Of a stretch of DNA of 64,000 bases, positions 43,559 through 51,094 are shown piece by piece. The stretch is from CAVVYW01 sp963752605. Its GTDB lineage: Bacteria; Actinomycetota; Thermoleophilia; Solirubrobacterales; 70-9. The stretch is taken from contig CAVVYW010000005.1 in assembly GCA_963752605.1 (NCBI GenBank), forward strand, positions 682,001-746,000. The letters run 5' to 3'. The position numbers and the translations under genes are program-made. Position 1 is the first letter of the stretch. Each line of letters begins with the position of its first letter. Under the pieces are notes generated by a model, which worked only from the letters and a program-made list of their open reading frames with translations, had not been told where the DNA came from and searched no databases.

Positions 43559-43834
43559 CTAGATGTCGCGCAGCATCGAGTTGCCGCACTGCTGGCAGCG
43601 CATGTCCTCGCTTCGGCTCATCCGGCTGATCGTGCCGTGCTCTCCGCAGTTCGGGCACTGGGAGACGAGCTCGAAGCGGCGCAGGCAGAACACGCACACG
43701 AAACGGCCGGGAAGCTGGGCCGGCCGTAGCCACGGCTCGCCGCAGCCCGGGCAGTTCGGGCGCTTCGCGACGCCCTCGGTGACCTCGGGCGCCTCCGGCG
43801 CCCCCTCCACCCCTTCGTCGATTCGCTCGGCCAT
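43559..43834 (-). CDS. Small multi-zinc-ribbon protein
   Basis: 91 residues with four CxxC-type knuckles: CPGC, CVFC, CPNC and CQQC, giving two likely zinc ribbons. The N-terminal 20 residues are acidic. I do not recognise the family. It occupies the place between fmt and rpe where rsmB often lies. It may bind RNA or DNA; inferred only from fold and context. Confidence 0.72.
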   Translation of the reverse strand: MAERIDEGVEGAPEAPEVTEGVAKRPNCPGCGEPWLRPAQLPGRFVCVFCLRRFELVSQCPNCGEHGTISRMSRSEDMRCQQCGNSMLRDI

Positions 43835-43841
43835 GCCGATC

Positions 43842-43847
43842 AGGGTA
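43842..43847 (-). promoter_or_regulatory. -10-like box TACCCT for the zinc-ribbon gene
   Basis: Minus-strand TACCCT seven bases before the ATG at 43834, in the 20-base gap after fmt. Confidence 0.4.
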
Positions 43848-43854
43848 ACGCCGG

Positions 43855-44766
43855 TCAGCGCGTGTGCCCAGGGATCGAGTGGCCCCGCAGGAAATCGGCC
43901 GCTTCCATCGGCTTCCCGCCTGGCGGCTGCACCACCTCCAGCCGCAGCGCTCCCTTGGCGGTGCCGAGCAGCAGCTCCGCCTCGCGCGCCTGCATCTCCC
44001 CCGCCGGCGTCCCGTCATCCACCGCAACGGCCTGACGGATCCCCAGCCGCGCCCCGTCCGCGAACTCCAGGAAGGCCCCGATGTGTGGGGTGAGGGCTCG
44101 AACGATCCGCTCCAGCTCCTCGGCCGGCCTGTTGACATCCAGCCGTCGCTCGTCGGGCGCGATCTTCTCGGCGTAGGTGGCCCGCTCGTCGTCCTGTTCG
44201 GTGTAAGAGAGACTTCCCGCTTCGCACAGGTCGAGGGCCCGCACGAGGAGCTCACCGGCGAGCTCCGCCAGCCGCTCGGAGAGCGACTCGTGGTCGTCGT
44301 CGGGCTCGATCGGGATCTCCTCCTGCAGGGCGACCGGGCCGGAGTCGAGGCCTGCCGTCACGCGCATGATCGTCACTCCCGTGCGCGCATCCCCCTCCAT
44401 CAGGCTGCGCTCGATCGGAGCGGCCCCACGCCAGCGCGGGATCAGGGAGGGATGGACGTTCAGCATCTCGTGCTCGGAGAGGAGCGGCTCCCTGATCAGC
44501 TGCCCGAAGGCGCAGACCGCGACTGCGGCCGGCTTGGCGGAGCGAATCGCCTCCACGGACTCCGGCAGGTTCACGTCGGCCGTCTGATGGAGCGGCAGGT
44601 CGAGCTCCCTCGCGGCGTCCGCCGCCGGCGGGGGGGCCAGCTTGCGCCCCCGGCCGCGCTTGCGATCCGGGGGCGTGACGACGAGGGCGGGGCGGTGAGG
44701 GGAGTCCGCGAGGCGCGCGAGGACGGTCGCGGCGAAGTCGGAGGTGCCGAGGTAGGCGGTCTTCAC
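43855..44766 (-). CDS. fmt: Methionyl-tRNA formyltransferase
   Basis: Formylates initiator Met-tRNA. The 303-residue protein has the formyl-folate site HPSLIPRWRGAAPIERSLM and TGVTIMRVTAGLDSGP, and starts MKTAYLGTSDFA. It overlaps def by four bases; def and fmt form the conserved pair. Confidence 0.95.
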   Translation of the reverse strand: MKTAYLGTSDFAATVLARLADSPHRPALVVTPPDRKRGRGRKLAPPPAADAARELDLPLHQTADVNLPESVEAIRSAKPAAVAVCAFGQLIREPLLSEHEMLNVHPSLIPRWRGAAPIERSLMEGDARTGVTIMRVTAGLDSGPVALQEEIPIEPDDDHESLSERLAELAGELLVRALDLCEAGSLSYTEQDDERATYAEKIAPDERRLDVNRPAEELERIVRALTPHIGAFLEFADGARLGIRQAVAVDDGTPAGEMQAREAELLLGTAKGALRLEVVQPPGGKPMEAADFLRGHSIPGHTR

Positions 44767-45428
44767 TCGCCTCCCACGGAACCATCCCCATTACCGTGCT
44801 CGTCCTCCTCGGGCCGCGGGGGCGCGTACGTCCCGCCCTCCCGCAGGGCGCGCAGCGCCCCGCGGCGATGCTCCTTGATGGTGCGGTCGATCATCAGCAC
44901 ACCGTCGAGATGGTCGATCTCGTGCTGGAGCACCCGCGCCTCCAGGCCAGAGCCCTCGATCTCGAGTGGCTCGCCGGTGGCGTCGAGGCCCCGGACCCGC
45001 ACGAAGAGTGGCCGCTCGACGTCGACGACGATCCCGGGGAGGCTGAGGCAGCCCTCCTCAGCGGTCGCGAGATCGTCGGAGGCCCATTCGATCTCGGGAT
45101 TGACGAGGAGGGTCGGGACCGCGTCCATCCCCGCCTGGAACACCAGCAGGCGGCGGAGGATCCCGAGCTGGGTCGCGGCGAGGCCGACTCCGATCGCGTC
45201 GCGCATCAGGCCGACCATCCGCTCGCCGTCGGCGGCCAGGCTCTCGTCGAACTCGGTCACCGGCGAGGCGGCGGAGCGCAGCACCGGATCGCCGAACTTT
45301 GTCACCTGGGCTAGCGCGGCGGCTCGGCGCTCGAGCACCTCGGGATCGAGGCCCTCGGGGGCCTCGGCGGTCTCGATCGGGGCGTTCTCGTCCTCGAGAG
45401 CCTCGCCTGCCATCTGCTCTTCGGTCAT
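44763..45428 (-). CDS. def: Peptide deformylase with N-terminal extension
   Basis: Removes the formyl group from new proteins. Three metal-site motifs: GVGLAATQ (80-87), EGCLSLPG with Cys127 and QHEIDHLDG with His169, Glu170 and His173. About 40 extra acidic N-terminal residues and an acidic tail extend the usual 165-180. ATG 45428 has GATAAT nine bases upstream. Confidence 0.95.
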   Translation of the reverse strand: MTEEQMAGEALEDENAPIETAEAPEGLDPEVLERRAAALAQVTKFGDPVLRSAASPVTEFDESLAADGERMVGLMRDAIGVGLAATQLGILRRLLVFQAGMDAVPTLLVNPEIEWASDDLATAEEGCLSLPGIVVDVERPLFVRVRGLDATGEPLEIEGSGLEARVLQHEIDHLDGVLMIDRTIKEHRRGALRALREGGTYAPPRPEEDEHGNGDGSVGGE

Positions 45429-45437
45429 CGGTTCGAG

Positions 45438-45443
45438 ATTATC
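45438..45443 (-). promoter_or_regulatory. -10 box GATAAT for def-fmt
   Basis: Five of six consensus bases on the minus strand, nine bases before the def ATG, divergent from the beta-helix promoter. Confidence 0.5.
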
Positions 45444-45467
45444 GGCCGAGCCTGGCCTCGATCGGCG

Positions 45468-45473
45468 TAAGAT
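45468..45473 (+). promoter_or_regulatory. -10-like box TAAGAT for the beta-helix gene at 45481
   Basis: Plus-strand TAAGAT seven bases before the ATG. No ribosome site is present. Confidence 0.5.
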
Positions 45474-45480
45474 CGAAACG

Positions 45481-47046
45481 ATGGGGCACGGAGGCGCGAT
45501 CAAACGCGTGGTGGGAATCGCAGCCGCGGGCGCCTGCCTGATCGCGGCGCCGTCAGCTTCGGCGGCCGACCTATACGTCGACGACGGCGGCAGCGACTTG
45601 GGTGGGTTCAACGGCTGCGCGAACCCGGCCAACCCCTGCGCGACCATCACCCACGCGATCGGGGTCGCCGACAGCAACGCCTCTCCCACCGATTCGGTCA
45701 GGGTCGGCGGCGGCACCTACCCGGAAGCGGTCTCCCTGCCGCCGGGCATCTCGCTGCTCCAGGACGTCTTCGGCACTGGCTTCGCCACGATCGGCCCGGC
45801 GACGATCAACGGCGGAGCGAGCCCCGCGGTGACGGTGCAGCCCGGTGCCCCGATGCGTCAACTCGGCGGCCAATTCATCTTCAAGGGCGACAGCGACCAC
45901 GACCAGGGCTCGGTGCTGGTCGCCGGCGGCGCCAACGCCGGGCACGTGACGATCTCCGGCGCGACGTTCAACGACACCGCGACCTTCAAGCAGCTCTACA
46001 TCCTCGACGGCTCGCCCCGGGTCATCGACAACACCTTCACCGCTTCCATCGACACCGTCAGCCGTCAGGCGATCGTCTACGAAGGCGACGGCTCACCTGA
46101 GATCGGCGGCAACTCGATCGCGCCGAGCGGCGCCGCGACGGCGACCTACCTCGAAGGGATCGTCGTCCAGGGAGTCGGCGGATCGGCGACACCCACCATC
46201 CACGACAACGCGATCAGCGGCATCACCCAGACCCTCGCCGACACGGATGGCGTCGGCATCCACCTGGCGACCGCGAGCGGCACGATCAGCGGCAATACGA
46301 TCCGCAGGGAGCCGAATGGGGCCACCCAGGTTGGGATCGTTGTTGAGGACAATGCGACCGCCACCGGCACACCCCTGAGCCTGTCGCGCAACCAGGTCTA
46401 CGATTTCAATAACAGCCAGGGAGCTGTGATCGCCACGGAGGATCCCGTGACGCTCTCCTCCGACGTCTTCGCCGACAACGTCACCGGGCTATCGATCGCC
46501 GCCCCGGCCGGCGTCACCGCCACCGGCATCACGACGCGCAACAACGGGGGTGCGCCGGCGGAGATCAGCCTCTTCGATACGCCGCTCACTCTCGACTCGA
46601 GCTTCCTCGGCAGCGCCGGCCCGGTCGTGGCGCTGGTCGGCACCAGCACCTGTACGAGCAGCTTCTCGATGAGCACCGAGGCCCCGGGGAACTGCGGGCT
46701 TGCCCCGCTCACCGACCCGATGTTCGCCAGCCAGGCGATGGACGACTATCACCTGCTCGCCGGCTCGCCGCTGATCGAGGCGGGAAATCCCGCTTCGCCC
46801 GCCGCCGGAGCGCTTGACCTCGACGGCGGCACGCGCGCGGTCGACGGGAATGGCGACTGCATCATCCGCCGCGATATCGGCGCGGACGAATTCGTGACCG
46901 CGCCCCCCGACTGCTCGTCCCCACCGGCGCCGCTACCCCTCGCGACACCGCCCGCAACGACCCCGCCGCCAGCCAAGAAGTGCAAGAGGAAGCGCCGGGG
47001 GAAGGCTGGGGTGGCGAAGAAGCGGTGTAAGAAGCGCCGGAAGTAG
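45481..47046 (+). CDS. Secreted right-handed beta-helix protein with basic Cys tail
   Basis: 521 residues. Signal peptide with cleavage near PSASAAD. The body has ATITHAIGVADSN at the N-terminal cap and repeated short beta rungs (PTIHDNAISG, GTISGNTIRR). It closes with the LDLDGGTRAVDGNG, then RRDIGADEF segment common in Chlam_PMP/polymorphic-type beta-helix proteins. After a Pro/Thr linker the protein ends KKCKRKRRGKAGVAKKRCKK plus RRK. The open frame extends far upstream but only as antisense of def and fmt. Function unknown; surface location likely. Confidence 0.8.
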   Translation: MGHGGAIKRVVGIAAAGACLIAAPSASAADLYVDDGGSDLGGFNGCANPANPCATITHAIGVADSNASPTDSVRVGGGTYPEAVSLPPGISLLQDVFGTGFATIGPATINGGASPAVTVQPGAPMRQLGGQFIFKGDSDHDQGSVLVAGGANAGHVTISGATFNDTATFKQLYILDGSPRVIDNTFTASIDTVSRQAIVYEGDGSPEIGGNSIAPSGAATATYLEGIVVQGVGGSATPTIHDNAISGITQTLADTDGVGIHLATASGTISGNTIRREPNGATQVGIVVEDNATATGTPLSLSRNQVYDFNNSQGAVIATEDPVTLSSDVFADNVTGLSIAAPAGVTATGITTRNNGGAPAEISLFDTPLTLDSSFLGSAGPVVALVGTSTCTSSFSMSTEAPGNCGLAPLTDPMFASQAMDDYHLLAGSPLIEAGNPASPAAGALDLDGGTRAVDGNGDCIIRRDIGADEFVTAPPDCSSPPAPLPLATPPATTPPPAKKCKRKRRGKAGVAKKRCKKRRK

Positions 47047-47051
47047 GCCGC

Positions 47052-49223
47052 CTACTGGGGATCAACGTCCACGGAGACGGCGACGTCGCGCAGCGCTCGC
47101 CCCGAGACGGCGGCTGCCACAGCCTCCCTGACCGCCTCCACCGCGGCGGGGCGACGCTCGGACTTCACCACCAGCCGGCGACGATACTTGCCGCGCCGCC
47201 GGAACAACGGCGCGGGGCCGAGCAGCTTGTCGGCGGCCGGTAAACGCTCGGCCACCAGGTCTCGCAGCCGCTCCGCCGCCTCCTCCGCCTTCGACTCGTC
47301 GGGCGAGGAGACGGCGACCTCGATCAGATGCGAGAAGGGCGGATAGTTGAGCGCGCGGCGCCGCTCGAGCTCCTCCGCGAGGAAGCCTGCCGCATCGTGC
47401 CTCGCGGCGCGGCGGATGCTCGGCGCGCCGGTGGCGAGCGTCTGCACCAGGACCCGGCCGCCCGCGGCGCCGCGGCCGCTGCGGCCGGCGAGCTGCGTGA
47501 TCAGGGCGAAGGTCCGCTCCTCCGAGCGGAAATCAGGCATACGCAGGGTCCCGTCCGCGTCGAGGACCACACCGAGGGTGACCTCGGGGAAGTCATGTCC
47601 CTTCGCGACCATCTGGGTGCCGACCAGGACCCCGGAGTCGGCCCGGTCGAAGCGCCGGAGCACCTCCCCGTGACCGCTCGCGGCGACCCTGTCCGAGTCG
47701 AGGCGGAAGACCTCGAGCGGAGCGAAGAGCTCGGTGAGCTCGGCCTCGATCCGCTGCGTCCCGGCGCCGACCCTCGCAATCGTCACCGAGCGGCACTCGG
47801 GGCAGCGCTCCGGACGGGGCTCGAGGTGCCCGCAGTGGTGGCACCTCAGCCCCCCGTCCTTGTGCAGGATCAGCGAGACGTCGCAGTTGGGGCACTCCCA
47901 GCCGTGGCCGCAGGAGCGGCACGCGAGATGGGTCGACCACCCCCGCCTGTTGATGAGGAGGATCGCCTTGCCCCCGGTGCTCGCCAGCTCGTCGAAGGCC
48001 TCGAGCGTGCGGGGATGGAGGGGCCCCCGCACCCCTTCCCGCATGTCCACGATCTCGACCGGGGGCAGGGGGCGCCCGTCCACCCGCTCGGGAAGCTCAA
48101 GGCGGCGCAGCTCATGCCAGCTCTCGGGCCTTGGCGTCGCCGATCCCGCCACCAGGACCGCCCCCGCCTCCTCCGCCCGCCTGCGGACGACCTCGCGCGC
48201 GTCGTACCGGGGATCGCCCTCCTGCTTGTAGGAGGAGTCGTGTTCCTCGTCGATCACGACCAGCCCGAGCTCGTCCACCGGCGCGAACGCGGCGGAGCGC
48301 GGGCCGACGCAGATCCGCGCCTCGCCGGAGCGGAGCCGGCGCCACTCGTCGTAGCGGGCGCCCGCGGGCATCCTGGAATGCAGCAGCGCCACGGTCTCTC
48401 CGAAGCGCCGGCGGAAGCGGTCCATGGTCTGCGGGGTGAGGGCGATCTCGGGGACCAGGACGATCACGCCCCTTCCCCGCTTGAGCGCCTCGGCGGCGGC
48501 GGCCAGGTAGACCTCGGTCTTCCCTGAGCCGGTGACGCCGTGGAGCAGGAACGACCCGCCCGCTCCGAGCGCGCCGGTGATCGCCTCGACCGCGGACCGC
48601 TGGGCCGGCGTCAGCTCAACGCCCTCCCGAACGGCCCCGACGCCCTGAGAGACGGGGCGCCGCCGCCGCTCCACCTCGCGGGTGCGGACCAGCCCCCGGG
48701 CCTCGAGGCGGCGGATCGCGGCTCGATCGGCGCCGGCGCCGGCCGCCAGCTCACGGGCGGATCGGGGGCCGGCGAGCAGAGCGCGAAGGACCGCCTTCTG
48801 CCGGACGCCGAGACGCTCACCGCCGGTCAGGGCCGCCTCGCCGCTGGGTGTCGCCTCCACCTCGAGCTCCACCAGCGCCCGCACGCGCCGCGCATCGGCG
48901 CCGGTGCCGATCCCGGGCGGCAGGACCAGGCCGAGGCCGCGCGCAGGAGTCGAGCAGTACTCCTCCCCGGCCCATCGCCCCAGCTCCACCAGCTCGGGCG
49001 GCACTCCGGCATCCAGCGCCTCGAGCGGCTCGGCGAGGCGGTCCGGCGACAGCTCGCTGCGCTCGGCCAGGCCGACGACGACCCCCTTCACCCTCTGCCG
49101 GCCGAACGGCACCACCAGCACGGATCCGACCTCCACGTCGCCCATCGACTCCGGCAAGCGGTAGTCGAACGGCCCCGAGACCGAGCGGGTGGTCAGCAGA
49201 GGCTCGACCTTTGCGATCGCCAC
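47052..49223 (-). CDS. priA: Primosomal protein N' (PriA helicase)
   Basis: Restarts stalled replication forks. The 723-residue protein has Walker A GVTGSGKTEVYL, DEEH box (IDEEHDSSYKQ) and the zinc module CRSCGHGWECPNC / CHHCGHLEPRPERCPEC inserted between helicase lobes. GTG 49223 has TAGGGT six bases upstream. The 3' end is five bases from the convergent beta-helix gene. Confidence 0.95.
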   Translation of the reverse strand: MAIAKVEPLLTTRSVSGPFDYRLPESMGDVEVGSVLVVPFGRQRVKGVVVGLAERSELSPDRLAEPLEALDAGVPPELVELGRWAGEEYCSTPARGLGLVLPPGIGTGADARRVRALVELEVEATPSGEAALTGGERLGVRQKAVLRALLAGPRSARELAAGAGADRAAIRRLEARGLVRTREVERRRRPVSQGVGAVREGVELTPAQRSAVEAITGALGAGGSFLLHGVTGSGKTEVYLAAAAEALKRGRGVIVLVPEIALTPQTMDRFRRRFGETVALLHSRMPAGARYDEWRRLRSGEARICVGPRSAAFAPVDELGLVVIDEEHDSSYKQEGDPRYDAREVVRRRAEEAGAVLVAGSATPRPESWHELRRLELPERVDGRPLPPVEIVDMREGVRGPLHPRTLEAFDELASTGGKAILLINRRGWSTHLACRSCGHGWECPNCDVSLILHKDGGLRCHHCGHLEPRPERCPECRSVTIARVGAGTQRIEAELTELFAPLEVFRLDSDRVAASGHGEVLRRFDRADSGVLVGTQMVAKGHDFPEVTLGVVLDADGTLRMPDFRSEERTFALITQLAGRSGRGAAGGRVLVQTLATGAPSIRRAARHDAAGFLAEELERRRALNYPPFSHLIEVAVSSPDESKAEEAAERLRDLVAERLPAADKLLGPAPLFRRRGKYRRRLVVKSERRPAAVEAVREAVAAAVSGRALRDVAVSVDVDPQ

Positions 49224-49229
49224 CGCCTC

Positions 49230-49235
49230 ACCCTA
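49230..49235 (-). promoter_or_regulatory. -10-like box TAGGGT for priA
   Basis: Minus-strand hexamer six bases before the GTG at 49223. Confidence 0.42.
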
Positions 49236-49293
49236 GGCGCGCGCACGGACACGCCGACTCGAGCCGGCGCTCGGCGCCTCGAGTCGCCCGCGA

Positions 49294-49299
49294 TAGGCT
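49294..49299 (+). promoter_or_regulatory. -10-like box TAGGCT for the PH-domain gene
   Basis: Plus-strand TAGGCT six bases before the GTG at 49306, divergent from priA. Confidence 0.45.
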
Positions 49300-49305
49300 C
49301 CGCGC

Positions 49306-49797
49306 GTGGAGCTGCAGCAAGGGGAGAGGGTGATCTACCAGGGCCATCCGTCCTGGCGCGCGATCATCGGCTTCTACCTGAAGGGGATCGCCGTGGGCGT
49401 GGCCGCCGGCGCGCTCGCGGCGGCGGTCAACGAGGGCATCGAGCTGGGGCTGTTCGCGCTGGCCATCATCGCCGGGATCACCATCCTCGCCGGCTTCATC
49501 AAGCGCGTGGCAACCGTCTACACGATCACGGACCGGCGGCTCAACATCAAGAAGGGGATCATCGCCCGCAAGGTCCAGGAGACCCGGCTGCAGCGGGTGC
49601 AGAACGTGAACTTCAACCAGGGCGTCTACGAGCGGGTAATGCAGATCGGCGACGTCGAGTTCACCACCGCCGGCACCGAGGAGTCCAACTTCGTCTTCGC
49701 GGGAGTGGCGCAGCCCGAGCAGGTGGTCGAGCAGGTCGACCAGGCCACGCACGGCAAGCTCGGCGACTCGGGTCTCGAAGACACCCCTTCGGCATAA
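49306..49797 (+). CDS. Membrane protein with bacterial PH (bPH2/YdbT-like) domain
   Basis: 163 residues. Two adjacent hydrophobic helices (about 20-70) are followed by a bPH2 domain with VYTITDRRLNIKKGIIARK and TRLQRVQNVNFNQGVYERVM. The opening GERVIYQGHPSW is typical of the family. Role unknown; such proteins sit in the cytoplasmic membrane. Forty bases separate its stop from metK, the widest convergent gap here. Confidence 0.86.
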   Translation: MELQQGERVIYQGHPSWRAIIGFYLKGIAVGVAAGALAAAVNEGIELGLFALAIIAGITILAGFIKRVATVYTITDRRLNIKKGIIARKVQETRLQRVQNVNFNQGVYERVMQIGDVEFTTAGTEESNFVFAGVAQPEQVVEQVDQATHGKLGDSGLEDTPSA

Positions 49798-49837
49798 GTC
49801 GCGGCCGAATTGGCCGGACCAGCACAAGTCGCTTCGG

Positions 49838-51094
49838 CTACGCCTCCGCTCCGGAAGTGACCGGCCTGTCGGCCGCTAGCCCGGCGGCCTTTCGCAGCTC
49901 ATCCGCCCGGTCGGTGTGCTCCCAGGTGAAGTCGGTCTCCTCGCGGCCGAAGTGCCCGTACGCGGCGGTCTGCTGGAAGATGGGCCGGTGCAGGTCGAGG
50001 TAGCGGCGGAAGGCGGCGGGCCGCAGGTCGAAGTTCTCCTCCACCACCCGCACGATCTCCCCATCGGGGATCTTGCCCGTGCCGAAGGTCTGGACCATCA
50101 GCGAGACCGGGTGCGCCACGCCGATCGCATAGGCGACCTGGAGCTCGCAGCGGTCGGCGAGCCCGGCGGCGACGATGTTCTTGGCGACGTAGCGAGCGGC
50201 GTACGCCGCTGAGCGGTCCACCTTGGACGGATCCTTGCCGGAGAAAGCTCCGCCGCCGTGCCGGGCCGCGCCGCCGTAGGTGTCGACGATGATCTTCCGC
50301 CCGGTGAGCCCGGCGTCGCCGACCGGGCCGCCGATCACGAACTTGCCCGTGGGGTTGACCATGAGGTTCTCGAGCAGCTCCTTCTCGGTGAAGAGCTCCT
50401 TGTAGTCGGCGTGGAGCACCGGCTCGACCACGTGCTCCCAGAGGTCGTTGCGGATCATCTGCTCCCCGGCCTCCTCGCGGTGCTGGGTCGAGATCAGCAC
50501 CTTCTCGACCTCGACCGGTCGCTCGTTCTCGTAGCGGACGGTGACCTGGGTCTTGCCATCGGGGCCCAGATACGGGATGACCTCCGCCTTCCGCACCTCC
50601 GCCAGCTGGCGCGCGAGCTGATGCGCGATCTGGATCGGCATCGGCATCAGCGCCTTGGTCTCGCGGGTCGCGTAGCCGAACATCATTCCCTGGTCGCCGG
50701 CGCCGGCCAGATCGAGCTCGTCGGTGGAACCGCCCTCGCGCTGCTCCTGGCCCTGGTCCACCCCCTGCGCGATGTCCGGCGACTGCTCGTCGATCGCGGT
50801 CAGCACCGCGCAGGCCTCGTGGTCGAAGCCGTAGTGCGGATCGTCGTAGCCGATCCGGCGGATCGTCTCCCGCGCGATCTTCGGGATGTCGGCGTAGCAC
50901 TTGGTCGTGATCTCGCCCGAGACGACCACGAGCCCTGTGTTGACCAGCGTCTCGCACGCGACCCTCCCCTCAGGGTCCTCGGCCATGATCGCGTCGAGCA
51001 CGCCGTCGGAGATCTGGTCGCAGATCTTGTCCGGGTGCCCCTCGGTGACCGACTCGGAGGTGAAGAGGAACTCGTTGTCTGAGAGCTGCTTCAT
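49838..51094 (-). CDS. metK: S-adenosylmethionine synthetase
   Basis: Makes SAM from methionine and ATP. The 418-residue protein has TEGHPDKICDQISDGVLDA, GAGDQGMMFGYA and the phosphate loop GGGAFSGKDPSKVDRS. Its ATG overlaps the DUF3352 stop as ATGA. No SAM riboswitch lies directly before it, since the upstream gene overlaps. Confidence 0.96.
   Translation of the reverse strand: MKQLSDNEFLFTSESVTEGHPDKICDQISDGVLDAIMAEDPEGRVACETLVNTGLVVVSGEITTKCYADIPKIARETIRRIGYDDPHYGFDHEACAVLTAIDEQSPDIAQGVDQGQEQREGGSTDELDLAGAGDQGMMFGYATRETKALMPMPIQIAHQLARQLAEVRKAEVIPYLGPDGKTQVTVRYENERPVEVEKVLISTQHREEAGEQMIRNDLWEHVVEPVLHADYKELFTEKELLENLMVNPTGKFVIGGPVGDAGLTGRKIIVDTYGGAARHGGGAFSGKDPSKVDRSAAYAARYVAKNIVAAGLADRCELQVAYAIGVAHPVSLMVQTFGTGKIPDGEIVRVVEENFDLRPAAFRRYLDLHRPIFQQTAAYGHFGREETDFTWEHTDRADELRKAAGLAADRPVTSGAEA

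Noticed and set aside
43864..45480. Long open plus-strand frame in front of the beta-helix gene
   Set aside because: It is antisense to fmt and def and shows no protein-like features; signal peptide and -10 box place the true start at 45481.
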